Shown piece after piece: positions 18,890 to 28,522 of a DNA stretch of 64,000 nt. The notes under the pieces are model-generated. The model searched no databases. It was not told the DNA's origin and was given only the letters and a program-made list of their open reading frames with translations. The stretch covers positions 1-64,000 of the forward strand of contig JACPXK010000021.1 in NCBI GenBank assembly GCA_016196565.1. The letters run 5' to 3'. Made by a program: the position numbers and the translations under genes. Within the stretch, counting starts at the first letter, position 1. Each line of letters begins with the position of its first letter. The stretch is from Candidatus Omnitrophota bacterium. GTDB lineage: Bacteria > Omnitrophota > Omnitrophia > Omnitrophales > Aquincolibacteriaceae.

Positions 18890-20050
18890 ATGTCTGAATT
18901 TATTGGCCGTGACCGTAAGGCGCGCCGTTCTTACGGATTTGACGAAATTGCTTTGGTTCCCGGAGATGTTACCATCAATCCCGATGAAGTGGACATTCGC
19001 TTTAAAATCGGAAAACAGACTTACGAAATTCCATTCCTAGCTTCGGCTATGGACGGTGTGGTTGATCCCAAATTTGCCACGGCCATGGGAAAGCTCGGCG
19101 GACTTGCCGTGCTCAATCTCGAGGGAATTTATGTCCGTTATGAAAATTGTGCGGAAATTTTGAATGATATTGCCAAAGCCACTCCGGAAAAAGCCACCCA
19201 GCTGGTTCAAAAGCTTTATGTCGAGCCTATCAAAGAAAAGTTAATCTCCCAGCGCATCAAGGAAATCAAAAAAGGAAAAGTCCCTTGCGCCGTCAGTTCA
19301 ATTCCTCAAAAAGCGGAACGGTACGGTCAAATTGCTCAAGAAGCCGGCGCGGATGTTTTTGTGGTCCAATCTACCGTTACAACCGTCCGTCATATTTCAT
19401 CTTCCTATAAAGTGGTGGATTTTAAGAAATTCTGTAAGACGATGAAAATCCCCGTGATTCTCGGAAACTGTGTCACTTATAAAGTAGCGTTGGAATTAAT
19501 GGAAACCGGCTGCGAGGCCCTGCTGGTTGGGGTCGGTCCCGGCTCAGCCTGCACGTCGCGGGGAGTCTTGGGGCTGGGCGTTCCGCAAGTGACGGCTATT
19601 GCCGACTGCGCTGCCGCCCGCGAGGTCTATTATAAGAAGAGCGGTCGTTATGTCGGGATTATCGGAGACGGAGGAATGTCTACAGGCGGTGATATATGTA
19701 AGGCCTTTGCCTGCGGGGCGGATGCCGTGATGGTGGGTTCCGCCTTTGCCCGCGCCGAAGAGGCGCCCGGCAAGGGATTTCACTGGGGGATGGCCACGCC
19801 TCATGCCAATCTGCCGCGCGGAACACGCATTCGTGTCGGCACCAGCGGAACGCTCGAAGAAATTCTTTACGGTCCCGCCAATCTGGATGATGGAACGCAG
19901 AATCTTGTCGGCGCCCTCCGTACCTGCATGGGAAATGTCGGCGCGCAAAATATCCGTGAACTTCAACTGGCCGAAATTGTGATTGCCCCGGCCATTCGTA
20001 CCGAAGGCAAACTCTTTCAGGCTGCGCAACGAGTCGGAATGGGGAAGTGA
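18890..20050 (+). CDS. GuaB3-type IMP dehydrogenase family protein
   Basis: A 386-aa (beta/alpha)8 barrel enzyme of the IMP dehydrogenase/GMP reductase family. The active-site loop is seen as GVGPGSACTSRGVLG with the catalytic Cys, and the phosphate-binding IIGDGGMSTGGDICKAFACGAD and MVGSAFARAEEAP stretches follow. It has no CBS pair, unlike typical GuaB of about 490 aa. Length and sequence style fit the GuaB3 group known from Actinobacteria and Cyanobacteria. The gene directly precedes guaA with a GTGA overlap, which argues that it supplies XMP from IMP for GMP synthesis, but GMP reductase activity cannot be excluded. A GGAGG site lies 9 bp before the ATG. The leader upstream is AT-rich and contains the antisense of a tRNA. 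Confidence 0.85.
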   Translation: MSEFIGRDRKARRSYGFDEIALVPGDVTINPDEVDIRFKIGKQTYEIPFLASAMDGVVDPKFATAMGKLGGLAVLNLEGIYVRYENCAEILNDIAKATPEKATQLVQKLYVEPIKEKLISQRIKEIKKGKVPCAVSSIPQKAERYGQIAQEAGADVFVVQSTVTTVRHISSSYKVVDFKKFCKTMKIPVILGNCVTYKVALELMETGCEALLVGVGPGSACTSRGVLGLGVPQVTAIADCAAAREVYYKKSGRYVGIIGDGGMSTGGDICKAFACGADAVMVGSAFARAEEAPGKGFHWGMATPHANLPRGTRIRVGTSGTLEEILYGPANLDDGTQNLVGALRTCMGNVGAQNIRELQLAEIVIAPAIRTEGKLFQAAQRVGMGK

Positions 20051-21585
20051 ACGAAACCCTCATTATTCTCGATTTTGGTTCGCAAACCACACAACTGATT
20101 GCCCGCCGTGTGCGCGAACAAAAAGTTTATTGCAAAATTCTTCCCTACAATGTTCCAATTGCTGAAATCCGCAAAGAAAATCCACTTGGTATTATCTTGT
20201 CCGGTTCGCCGGCCAATGTTTATGGCCCTAAGGCGCCGATTGCCGATCCCAGCCTGTTTCATTTAAACGTCCCGGTCCTTGGGATTTGTTACGGCCTTCA
20301 GCTTGTCGCCTATCTTTTTAACGGCAAGGTACACAAATCCGAAAAACGCGAATACGGTCATGCCGAACTTCATGTCGATAGACCCGGCGGGCTTTTTCAC
20401 GGCCTTCCCAAAAAAATTACCTGTTGGATGAGTCATGGCGACAAACTGGATCAACTTCCCAAAGGTTTCGAGCGGCTTGCCCATACGTCCAGCGCGCCGA
20501 TTGCCGCAGTAGCGGATTTAAAACGCAGGATTTACGGCGTCCAGTTTCATCCGGAAGTGGTGCATACGCCGGAAGGCTCTAGAATCATCGGCAATTTCCT
20601 GTTTCAAATCTGCAAATTCTCCGGCAATTGGACGCCGGCTTCCTTTGTCCAGGAATCCATCAAAAAAATCCGCGAGCAAGTCGGTAAATCCAAAGTGGTG
20701 CTGGGACTTTCGGGAGGCGTGGATTCTTCTGTCGCCGCACTTTTGATTCATAAGGCCATCGGCAAAAATCTCACCTGTATTTTTGTGGACAACGGACTTT
20801 TGCGCAAAAACGAGGCCAGCCGCATTCTCGAAATTTACAAACAACATTTCAAAATGAATATACGTTTTGTGGATGCTTCTGATAAATTTCTGAAAGGCCT
20901 TAAAGAGGTGATTGAACCTGAACAAAAGAGGAAAATTATCGGCAGGATTTTTGTGGAAGTCTTTGACAAAGAAGCGCGTAAGCTCGGCAAAGTGCCGTTC
21001 CTGGCTCAAGGAACGCTTTATCCGGATGTGATCGAATCCGTCTCGGTTTATGGCGGGCCCACCAGCCTCATCAAAAGCCATCATAATGTAGGCGGCCTTC
21101 CCAAAGGGATGAAATTTAAGCTGGTCGAGCCTTTGCGCGAACTATTTAAAGATGAAGTGCGCGAGGTAGGCGTTGTGCTTGGCCTTACGGATGAAGTGGT
21201 GAAGCGGCATCCTTTCCCGGGGCCCGGGCTTGCCATACGAATTATCGGAGAAGTGAATCAAGAGCGCCTTCATTTGGTGCGCGAAGCCAATTGGATTGTG
21301 ATCGAGGAACTTTTAAATGCGGATCTTTATGACAAAGTCTGGCAGGCATTCGCCGTGCTTCTCCCCGTTAAAAGCGTGGGTGTGATGGGGGATGAACGCA
21401 CTTATGAAAATGCGGCGGCCGTCAGGGTTGTGACTTCCCAGGACGGCATGACCGCGGATTGGGCCAAGCTTCCCGATGATGTTCTCGGCAGAATTTCCAA
21501 CCGTATCATTAATGAAGTGCGCGGCATTAACCGCGTCTGTTACGACATTTCCAGCAAACCCCCCGCCACCATCGAGTGGGAATAA
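20047..21585 (+). CDS. guaA: GMP synthase (glutamine-hydrolysing)
   Basis: At 512 aa this is the normal GuaA length. The N-terminal class I amidotransferase domain has the nucleophile elbow GICYGLQL and the His/Glu motif FHPEVVHT. The ATP-pyrophosphatase domain has the P-loop GLSGGVDSSVAALL, and the C-terminal dimerisation domain ends in the conserved PPATIEWE. It converts XMP to GMP in the cytoplasm using glutamine. The start is GTG at 20047, overlapping the upstream stop (GTGA), so the two genes are translationally coupled. The stop is 1 bp before the dnaE ATG. Confidence 0.97.
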   Translation: MNETLIILDFGSQTTQLIARRVREQKVYCKILPYNVPIAEIRKENPLGIILSGSPANVYGPKAPIADPSLFHLNVPVLGICYGLQLVAYLFNGKVHKSEKREYGHAELHVDRPGGLFHGLPKKITCWMSHGDKLDQLPKGFERLAHTSSAPIAAVADLKRRIYGVQFHPEVVHTPEGSRIIGNFLFQICKFSGNWTPASFVQESIKKIREQVGKSKVVLGLSGGVDSSVAALLIHKAIGKNLTCIFVDNGLLRKNEASRILEIYKQHFKMNIRFVDASDKFLKGLKEVIEPEQKRKIIGRIFVEVFDKEARKLGKVPFLAQGTLYPDVIESVSVYGGPTSLIKSHHNVGGLPKGMKFKLVEPLRELFKDEVREVGVVLGLTDEVVKRHPFPGPGLAIRIIGEVNQERLHLVREANWIVIEELLNADLYDKVWQAFAVLLPVKSVGVMGDERTYENAAAVRVVTSQDGMTADWAKLPDDVLGRISNRIINEVRGINRVCYDISSKPPATIEWE

Positions 21586-21586
21586 T

Positions 21587-24500
21587 ATGCCGCACGCGGA
21601 CTTCGTTCATCTTCATTGTCATACCCAGTTCAGCCTGCTGGATGCCGCATCCAAAATTCCTGAACTCATTCACCGGGCCGTCGAATTAAAATTTCCCGCG
21701 CTGGCCATGACCGACCACGGCAATTTATTCGGTGCCATCGAATTTTATTCCCAGGCCATGAAGCAGGGCGTAAAACCTATCATCGGCATGGAAGCTTATA
21801 TCGCGCCGGGATCACGCTTTGACAAACAGGCCCACGGCATTAAAGAAGCTTCCTTTCATATCACCCTTTTGGCGCGTAATGAAGTCGGTTATCGCAATCT
21901 CATGAAGCTCACAAGCATTGGTTATCTCGAAGGATTTTATTACCGGCCGCGCATCGACAAGGAAATGCTCAAAAAACATTCGGAAGGGTTGATCGCCTTA
22001 AGCGGCTGCCTTAAGGGTGAAATTCCTTATATGCTCCGCAACGATCAGCCGGAAGAGGCCAAACGGGCCATTCGCGAATATATTGAAATTTTAGGCAAGG
22101 AAAATTTATTTTTCGAAATTATGAATCAAGGACTGGCGCCGCAGAAAAAACTGGCGGAAGATTATCTGAAGCTTTCCAAAGAATTCGGAATCCGCCTTGT
22201 TGCCACGAATGATTCGCATTATATTTATCGCCACAACGCCTCGTCGCACGATGCCTTGATTTGCATCGGCACCGGTTCCATGATTACCGATACCAATCGC
22301 ATGCGTTATGAAGGCGATCAGTTCTATCTCAAATCCGCGGAAGAAATGAAAATTCTTTTTAAGGATTATCCCGATGCTCTCAAGGCGACCTTGGACATTG
22401 CCGAGCGCTGCAATCTGGAACTGGATTTCAACAAAACCCATTTGCCGGTTTTTACCGCCCCCAAAGGAAAAACCCTCGAAGGCTATCTGGAAGAACTCTG
22501 CTTTCAAAAGCTGCGCGAGCGCAGAGAAGGGGAAATTCCGGCCGATTATGCCAGCCGGCTCAAATACGAACTCACCATTATTAATAAAATGGGTTACACC
22601 AGTTATTTTCTCATTGTTTGGGATTTTATCCGTTATGCCCGGGAAAGCGGAATTCCGGTGGGGCCGGGCCGCGGATCTGCGGCGGGGAGTTTGGTCGCTT
22701 ACGCCCTCAGCATTACGGATATTGACCCCATCAAACACAGCCTTATCTTCGAACGTTTTCTCAATCCCGACCGCATCAGCCTGCCGGATATTGATATCGA
22801 TTTCTGCTATGAACGCCGCGACGAAGTCATTGATTATGTGAAAAGAAAATACGGCACGGAAAACGTGGCGCAAATCATTACCTTCGGGACCATGGCAGCC
22901 AAGGCCGTGGTGCGTGATGTTGGCCGTGTGATGGGATTTTCTTATCCCGAAGTCGACCTAATTGCCAAAATGATTCCGATGGAACTCAATATCACGATTC
23001 AAGGTGCGATTGAACGGGAACCAAAACTTAAAGAATTGAGTACTACTGATTCGCGTGTAGGACAATTAATCGAAACCTCCAAAGCCTTGGAAGGGATAAC
23101 CCGTCATGCCTCCACGCATGCCGCAGGAGTTGTGATCGCGGACAAACCCCTTACCGATTATGTGCCGCTTTTTAAGGCCAACGAACAAATCTCCACGCAA
23201 TATTCCATGAAGGACCTGGAAAAAATCGGCCTTCTCAAAATGGATTTTCTCGGCCTTAAAACGCTGACCATGATTGATCAAACCCTCAAGATTTTGCAGA
23301 AAACGAAAAATATCACCGTTGATATCGGCGGCCTTCCTTTTGATGACGCCCCGACTTATGCCATGCTGGGAAGGGCGGAATCAGCCGGGGTGTTCCAGCT
23401 AGAAAGTTCGGGCATGCGGGATTTGCTTCGAAAAATGAAACCCAATTGTTTTGATCATCTTGTGGCGCTTCTGGCGATTTTCCGCCCCGGGCCTCTGGGC
23501 AGCGGTATGGTGGATGATTTCATCCAGCGCATGCACAATACCTCCTCCATCAAATACGATCATCCCGCGCTTGAGCCTATCTTGAAAGAAACCTACGGCG
23601 TTATTCTTTATCAGGAACAGGTCATGCAAATTGTGAGCGCGTTGGCCGGTTTTACCCTGGCCCAAGCCGATTCACTCCGGCGCGCCATCGGCAAAAAAAT
23701 TCCCGAGATTATGGACCGTGAAAAAAAGGCTTTTATTGACGGCGCGGTCAAAAAAGGAGTCCGGCCTCCTGTCGCCGAAAAAATCTGGAATTTAATCGAT
23801 TACTTTTCCGGATACGGCTTCAATAAATCCCATTCCACGGCCTATGCCTTTATTTCCTATCAAACGGCATATCTCAAGGCCCATTATCCCTTGGAATTTA
23901 TGACGGCCCTGCTTACTTCCGAAATGGGCAATACGGATAAAGTGGTGCGTTATATCGAAGAATCCAAAAAAATGGGAATTCAGGTGCTGCCGCCCTCGGT
24001 CAATGAAAGCGTGGCGGAATTTACCTGCGCTCAAAATTACATACGGTTTGGACTCAATGCCATTAAAAATGTCGGATCCACGGCAATTGATTCCGTTTTG
24101 GCGGAACGAAAGAAGGACGGCCCCTTTAAATCCTTTTTCGATTTCACCAAGCGCGTGGATTTACGGGTTTGCAACCGCAAAGTTTTAGAAAGCTTGATCA
24201 AATGCGGCGCCTTCGACGAATTTAAATTGCATCGGGCCCAGCTGATGGCCATGATCGACCGGGCCTTAGAAATGGGTGCCGGCCTTCAGCGTGATAAAAG
24301 CCGCGGCCAGCTTTCCTTTTTTTCGGGCGGCGCCCAAACGGTAGCCGAGTTTTCGGATTCCGAACATGATGATGTTCCGAATATCCCCGAATGGCCGGAA
24401 GGTCAGAGGCTTTCTTATGAAAGAGAACTCATCGGCTTTTATGTGACGTCTCATCCTCTTTCTCAATATGCGAAGCTTTTGAAAAATTATGCCACGGCCA

Positions 24501-25030
24501 CAACGGATAACCTTAATGAATTCCGCGATCAGCAGGAAGTCACGATCGGGGGCTTGATCGATAATATTAAGGAAATCGTGACCAAGAAAGGGGATAAGAT
24601 GGGATTTATCACCCTGCAGGATTTAAGCGGCACTTGCGAGGTCGTGACATTCCCCGAAATTTACCGCACAGCGCAGGCGTTGATTAAAAAAGATTCGCCG
24701 GTATTTGTGCGCGGCAAAATTAATTCCCGGGACGATGTTCCCAAAATTCTTGCCGAAGAGATTGTGGCGCTTGAGGATGTGAAAAAACGTTTTACCCGCT
24801 TAATTTCCATTGATCTCAGAACGACCGGGCTTGACCCTGAGCTTTTAAAGGAAATCCGCCGCATTCTGCAGACTCATAAGGGATCCATCCCCGTTTACCT
24901 CAGCTTTCGTGACCCGAGCGGCAAGAGCATAGTGCTTCATTCCGGAGAGGATTTGCGCGTGGAATCCTCCGACCAGCTATTCGAGGCTTTGGAGCAGCTT
25001 GTCGGCGAAAGCGCCGTCAAAATCCGCTAA
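21587..25030 (+). CDS. dnaE: DNA polymerase III alpha subunit
   Basis: The 1147-aa replicative polymerase is of DnaE1 type. It has an N-terminal PHP domain (HLHCHTQFSLLDA, MTDHGNLFGA), the polymerase active site with GPGRGSAAGSL and LPDIDIDFCYERR (catalytic aspartates), a finger region with AIGKKIPEIM, tandem HhH segments and an OB fold (VTIGGLIDNIKEIVTKKGDK). The ATG at 21587 gives the standard N-terminus MPHADFVHLH; a start inside guaA would add 37 unrelated residues. It is cotranscribed with guaB-like and guaA by position. No proofreading exonuclease motif is fused. Confidence 0.97.
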   Translation: MPHADFVHLHCHTQFSLLDAASKIPELIHRAVELKFPALAMTDHGNLFGAIEFYSQAMKQGVKPIIGMEAYIAPGSRFDKQAHGIKEASFHITLLARNEVGYRNLMKLTSIGYLEGFYYRPRIDKEMLKKHSEGLIALSGCLKGEIPYMLRNDQPEEAKRAIREYIEILGKENLFFEIMNQGLAPQKKLAEDYLKLSKEFGIRLVATNDSHYIYRHNASSHDALICIGTGSMITDTNRMRYEGDQFYLKSAEEMKILFKDYPDALKATLDIAERCNLELDFNKTHLPVFTAPKGKTLEGYLEELCFQKLRERREGEIPADYASRLKYELTIINKMGYTSYFLIVWDFIRYARESGIPVGPGRGSAAGSLVAYALSITDIDPIKHSLIFERFLNPDRISLPDIDIDFCYERRDEVIDYVKRKYGTENVAQIITFGTMAAKAVVRDVGRVMGFSYPEVDLIAKMIPMELNITIQGAIEREPKLKELSTTDSRVGQLIETSKALEGITRHASTHAAGVVIADKPLTDYVPLFKANEQISTQYSMKDLEKIGLLKMDFLGLKTLTMIDQTLKILQKTKNITVDIGGLPFDDAPTYAMLGRAESAGVFQLESSGMRDLLRKMKPNCFDHLVALLAIFRPGPLGSGMVDDFIQRMHNTSSIKYDHPALEPILKETYGVILYQEQVMQIVSALAGFTLAQADSLRRAIGKKIPEIMDREKKAFIDGAVKKGVRPPVAEKIWNLIDYFSGYGFNKSHSTAYAFISYQTAYLKAHYPLEFMTALLTSEMGNTDKVVRYIEESKKMGIQVLPPSVNESVAEFTCAQNYIRFGLNAIKNVGSTAIDSVLAERKKDGPFKSFFDFTKRVDLRVCNRKVLESLIKCGAFDEFKLHRAQLMAMIDRALEMGAGLQRDKSRGQLSFFSGGAQTVAEFSDSEHDDVPNIPEWPEGQRLSYERELIGFYVTSHPLSQYAKLLKNYATATTDNLNEFRDQQEVTIGGLIDNIKEIVTKKGDKMGFITLQDLSGTCEVVTFPEIYRTAQALIKKDSPVFVRGKINSRDDVPKILAEEIVALEDVKKRFTRLISIDLRTTGLDPELLKEIRRILQTHKGSIPVYLSFRDPSGKSIVLHSGEDLRVESSDQLFEALEQLVGESAVKIR

Positions 25031-25076
25031 TCCTAACTAACTGCCTCGTACCACACAAGTTATAACAAAAATCAGC

Positions 25077-25105
25077 TTGACAAGGTTTTTACATTCTGTT
25101 ATTTT
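25077..25105 (+). promoter_or_regulatory. Sigma-70 promoter of the HU gene
   Basis: TTGACA (25077-25082), 17-bp spacer, TATTTT (25100-25105). The leader to the ATG at 25159 is about 45 nt, with a GGAAAGG site. It is the clearest promoter between dnaE and the downstream block. Confidence 0.75.
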
Positions 25106-25158
25106 GCGGTTTAAACCAATTAACATAAGTACTTCATTTTGGAAAGGTTAGGCCGCCT

Positions 25159-25458
25159 ATGAATATGCCCGCGGACGTCAACACAGTGACAAAGAAAGAT
25201 ATTGTCATGAAGGTTTCCAACGAAACCAATCTTACCCAGATTGATGTCAAAAAAATCGTACAACGCACACTCGATGTCATTGTCGAAAGCCTGGAACGGG
25301 GAGAAACGGTGGAGCTGCGCAATTTCGGGGTTTTTAAAGTAAAAAACCGCCGCGGCCGTTTGGGACGTAACCCCCGCACCGGAGAAGAAGTTTCTGTTCC
25401 TGAAAAAAAAGTGGTTGTTTTTAAGCCGGGTTTAATTCTGAAACAAAAAGTAAAATAA
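25159..25458 (+). CDS. HU/IHF-family DNA-binding protein
   Basis: At 99 aa it shows the family's N-terminal helices (VTKKDIVMKVSNETNLTQ), beta saddle (GETVELRNFGVFKVKNR) and the DNA-bending arm signature RNPRTGEEVSVPEKK-VVVFKPG. Histone-like proteins of this group bend and compact DNA. A nine-residue N-terminal extension precedes the usual HU start, and a GTG at codon 7 or Met at codon 3 could be alternative starts. It has its own promoter upstream. HU and IHF subunits cannot be told apart reliably here. Confidence 0.93.
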   Translation: MNMPADVNTVTKKDIVMKVSNETNLTQIDVKKIVQRTLDVIVESLERGETVELRNFGVFKVKNRRGRLGRNPRTGEEVSVPEKKVVVFKPGLILKQKVK

Positions 25459-25520
25459 TTTCCGGGTACGTTTTTAAGCGAAGAATGTGCCGGGGATTCT
25501 GATTTTTGGAGGATGAGGGA

Positions 25521-25814
25521 ATGCCAGAGAAGGGAAAAGTAAAGTGGTTTTCGAATGTTAAAGGTTACGGTTTTCTCGAGAAAGAAGGGGGAGGCCCGGA
25601 CATTTTCATTCATTATTCGGTTATCCAGGGTGAAGGTTACAAAACTCTGGAGGATAGCGAAGAAGTAACCTTTGATATTGTTCAGGGAGAAAAAGGCCCT
25701 CAGGCGACCAATGTTGTCCGCAATAAAAAATCAGCCAAGCCGCAAGAAGGTCAAGGCGGTCAAACTCAGCAAGCGGCTTCAGGGAAAGAAAAGGAAGCGA
25801 AAGCTAAAAAATAG
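25521..25814 (+). CDS. Cold-shock domain protein with Q/K-rich tail
   Basis: The 97-aa protein has a CspA-type OB fold: GKVKWFSNVKGYGFLEKE with RNP-1, DIFIHYSVI with RNP-2, and the closing strand GPQATNVV. Residues after about 72 form a low-complexity tail rich in Q, K, A and G, longer than in the usual 65-70 aa CspA. The ATG at 25521 is preferred because GGAGGATGAGG lies just upstream; a TTG at 25506 would read through this site. The protein probably binds single-stranded RNA or DNA. The rsmE gene begins 6 bp after the stop. Confidence 0.92.
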   Translation: MPEKGKVKWFSNVKGYGFLEKEGGGPDIFIHYSVIQGEGYKTLEDSEEVTFDIVQGEKGPQATNVVRNKKSAKPQEGQGGQTQQAASGKEKEAKAKK

Positions 25815-25820
25815 CTTTCT

Positions 25821-26603
25821 ATGAAGTCAACCAGGCGACTACGCCGATTCTTTTCCGCCAATCCATTACCTGCCGTAGGTGGAAAAACATGGCTCTCAAT
25901 TTCCGAAACTCATCATCTGAAGGATATCTTGAGGCTTAAACCGGGGGATTCCTGCTTGATCGCCGATGGCACGGGCCGTGAAGTCAAAGCGCGGATTGAG
26001 AATTTTACCGAAGACGGCAAAACTCATCTGATCGTTCTCGAATCTAAAATTTCCCCGAATCATAAATCCTCGATTCAAGATTCCGGTTTACAAATCCGCG
26101 TTTGTCAGGCTTTGCTTCAAAAGGGAAAAATGGATGATCTTGTCCGGAAGGCCCAGGAGCTCGGGGTGGATGAGATTTGTCCGATGGAAACAAGCCGGAC
26201 TGTCCTGAGGATGAATGCAGAAAGCGGCAAACGCGTTCTACAGCGTTGGGAAAAAATCGCGCGTGAAGCCGCCAAGCAATCCGGTTCCTTGCAACTTGTC
26301 AAAATTACCAATTTTGAGAAATTCAGTAAAATCCTACAAACCATTCCCAAGGGAGAAGTTGTCGCGGTTTTTCATCCCAGCGCAAAGGCGGTGGGCTTCC
26401 GGGATTGGATCAAAAGTCTTGAATCGGTGAATGCCCGGCGCGTCAATCTTTTTTTGGGGCCGGAGGGCGGATTTGCGGAAGAAGAAATCAAAAACTTGCC
26501 GCTTATTAATCTTGGACAAAATATTTTAAAGGCCGACACGGCATTTTTGGCGGTGGTCTCCGCTTTGCGTTTATTTTTTCCGAAAGGCCGTGATGCAAAA
26601 TAA
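25821..26603 (+). CDS. rsmE: 16S rRNA (uracil-1498-N3)-methyltransferase
   Basis: At 260 aa it matches the RsmE family: an N-terminal PUA-like domain (THHLKDILRLKPGDSCLI) and a SPOUT methyltransferase knot with FLGPEGGFAEEEI and LGQNILKADTAFLAVVSAL. It methylates U1498 of 16S rRNA using SAM (family knowledge). The last conserved loop has KADTA where most members have RTETA. It lies between csp and mtaB and overlaps the latter by 14 nt, so these form one transcription unit. Confidence 0.93.
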   Translation: MKSTRRLRRFFSANPLPAVGGKTWLSISETHHLKDILRLKPGDSCLIADGTGREVKARIENFTEDGKTHLIVLESKISPNHKSSIQDSGLQIRVCQALLQKGKMDDLVRKAQELGVDEICPMETSRTVLRMNAESGKRVLQRWEKIAREAAKQSGSLQLVKITNFEKFSKILQTIPKGEVVAVFHPSAKAVGFRDWIKSLESVNARRVNLFLGPEGGFAEEEIKNLPLINLGQNILKADTAFLAVVSALRLFFPKGRDAK

Positions 26604-27951
26604 TAGACAAGAGTCCCGGGTCAAATTTATTACCCTGGGATGCAAGGTCAATCAATATGAAACCCAAGGTATGCGCGAAGTTTTGCAGAAAGCGGGCATT
26701 TGCGATAATACGCCGGGCAATGAAGCTTGCGATTATGTGATTATTAATACCTGCACGGTCACGAACGAAGCGGATAAAACGAACCGTTACTGGATTCGCC
26801 GTGCCCGCCGGGAAAATCCCCAAGCCAAAATTATTGTCACGGGCTGTTATGTGGAAAAAAACCGTTCCGAAATCGAAGCCATTCCTGAAGTGGATTTGGT
26901 GCTTTCCAATCAAGCCAAGGCCGATATCGCTCATTATGTGACCGTCAGCTGTGCAAATCCCCTCCGGGTCTACGACCCGAAAGGGGCGGAGACCTCGGCA
27001 GGTTTTGATCTTCCCCGCCATCAATATGCGCCTTTGGCTATTTCCCATACCGACGGCCGCGGTCGGGCTTTCGTGAAAGTCCAGGACGGATGCAATCATG
27101 CCTGTAGTTTTTGCAAAGTCGTTTTAGTGCGCGGCCGCTCGCGAAGCCGTTCGCTTACAGACATTGTGGAAGAAGTCAAACGCTTGGCGGATTCCGGCTA
27201 TCGTGAGATCGTTTTTGCCGGTATTCAGCTTGGCGCTTACGGCCTGGATCTCGGAGACAAAACTTTTTTACCGGATGTGCTGGAATCATGCGCGCAAGTT
27301 CCAGGAATTGAAAGACTTCGTTTAAGCTCCATCGAACCTACCGATGTGAATGAAAAACTTATTGAGGCTCTTCGTGATATTCCCGAATGCTGTCCTCATC
27401 TTCATATCCCGCTCCAAAGCGGTGACGATGAAATCCTGCGGATTATGAACCGGCGCTATAGCCGTGCTTTTTACCGGGATCTTGTGGCCCGTCTTAGAGC
27501 CAATTTGCCGGATTTTTCTTTGACTCTGGATGTGATGGCCGGCTTTCCGGGTGAAGAGGAAATTCATTTTCAAAATACAATCGAACTTTTGCAAGAAGTA
27601 AAACCCCTTAAGTGCCATGTTTTTCCCTATAGCCGCCGGGAAGGAACGCGGGCCGCACGATTTAAAGATTCGGCGCCGGAAGTGATTCAGGGACGCGTCA
27701 AGCGTTTGATCGAACTTGGCGATCGATGGGGCCGTCAAATCCGCAAGGGATATGAAGGTCGTCTCATGCCGGTTCTGGTCGAAAAAAAGATGGAACAGGG
27801 CGGATGGGTTCAAGGGCTGACTTCGAATTATTTGAAAGTTTGTTTTCAGGGAGACGAACAAGACATCGAAAAAATTTTTCCCGTGGAGCTTTTGACACTT
27901 CAAGGAGACATGTTCTTCGCCAAAAAATCACAGGAGATAATGCATGTTTGA
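26590..27951 (+). CDS. mtaB: tRNA t6A37 methylthiotransferase (MtaB-type radical SAM)
   Basis: At 453 aa the three methylthiotransferase parts are visible. The N-terminal UPF0004 domain has cysteines in LGCKVNQYE, NTCTVTNEAD and GCYVEKN. The radical SAM core has CNHACSFCK (C-x3-C-x2-C), and there is a C-terminal TRAM-like segment. The N-terminus LGCKVNQYET favours MtaB over MiaB or RimO. It converts t6A37 to ms2t6A37 in ANN-decoding tRNAs. The start is GTG 26590 or ATG 26593; both overlap the end of rsmE. The end overlaps cvpA by 8 nt. Confidence 0.92.
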   Translation: MMQNNRQESRVKFITLGCKVNQYETQGMREVLQKAGICDNTPGNEACDYVIINTCTVTNEADKTNRYWIRRARRENPQAKIIVTGCYVEKNRSEIEAIPEVDLVLSNQAKADIAHYVTVSCANPLRVYDPKGAETSAGFDLPRHQYAPLAISHTDGRGRAFVKVQDGCNHACSFCKVVLVRGRSRSRSLTDIVEEVKRLADSGYREIVFAGIQLGAYGLDLGDKTFLPDVLESCAQVPGIERLRLSSIEPTDVNEKLIEALRDIPECCPHLHIPLQSGDDEILRIMNRRYSRAFYRDLVARLRANLPDFSLTLDVMAGFPGEEEIHFQNTIELLQEVKPLKCHVFPYSRREGTRAARFKDSAPEVIQGRVKRLIELGDRWGRQIRKGYEGRLMPVLVEKKMEQGGWVQGLTSNYLKVCFQGDEQDIEKIFPVELLTLQGDMFFAKKSQEIMHV

Positions 27952-28522
27952 TAAAATCTTCGGCTGGTTCGAAAGCTTTGTGCAGGGCTTTGCTTTGCAG
28001 TCCATCCTTCAACATTTCCAATGGGTCGACTGGCTGACCGTCGGCTTTGCCCTCTTGGGAATTGTGATGGGCATACGCAATGGAATGATGGGGGAGCTTG
28101 GGGGAATCATCGAGATTTCCATTGTCAATTTTTTTGTTTTTGAATACCGGGATTGGCTCAAGCGATTTATCATGGCCAATGTCCGGGAGATTCCGGTCAA
28201 TGTTGCCGAGGCCGTCAGTTTCTTGGTTTTGGCGGCGGCCATTTGGTTTGTCGTGTCCGCGATCTTCGGATTTTTGGGAAAACTCTTTCATGCCGAAGTG
28301 GCGCCTTCGTTACGCATGATCGGAGGGGCGGTTTTGGGCGTCATCCGCTTTCTGATTGTTTTCAGCTTTTTTTCACAATTTATTCTGCTTCTTCCTTTCG
28401 ACAAAATCAAAGTGTCTTATTACAAAGGGCAATCCTACACGGGCGAAGGGATTTCGAAAATTGCTCCAAAACTTCACGAGGCAATTTCCAATCCCTATCA
28501 TTTGTTCACCGGGAAAAAATAA
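27944..28522 (+). CDS. CvpA-family inner-membrane protein
   Basis: The 192-aa protein has four hydrophobic segments (about residues 28-46, 52-70, 88-110 and 125-150) and the CvpA family hallmark GIVMGIRNGMMGELGGII after the first segment. CvpA proteins are poorly characterised membrane proteins first linked to colicin V export. Translation is coupled on both sides: it overlaps mtaB by 8 nt, and its TAA shares one base with the dnaG start (TAATG). Confidence 0.85.
   Translation: MFDKIFGWFESFVQGFALQSILQHFQWVDWLTVGFALLGIVMGIRNGMMGELGGIIEISIVNFFVFEYRDWLKRFIMANVREIPVNVAEAVSFLVLAAAIWFVVSAIFGFLGKLFHAEVAPSLRMIGGAVLGVIRFLIVFSFFSQFILLLPFDKIKVSYYKGQSYTGEGISKIAPKLHEAISNPYHLFTGKK

Noticed and set aside
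19544..20090. Long minus-strand frames within the guaB-like gene
   Set aside because: They are shadows of a well-conserved gene and resemble no family.
21476..21586. Upstream start for dnaE inside guaA
   Set aside because: It would add 37 residues coded in another frame of guaA; the ATG at 21587 gives the standard DnaE N-terminus.
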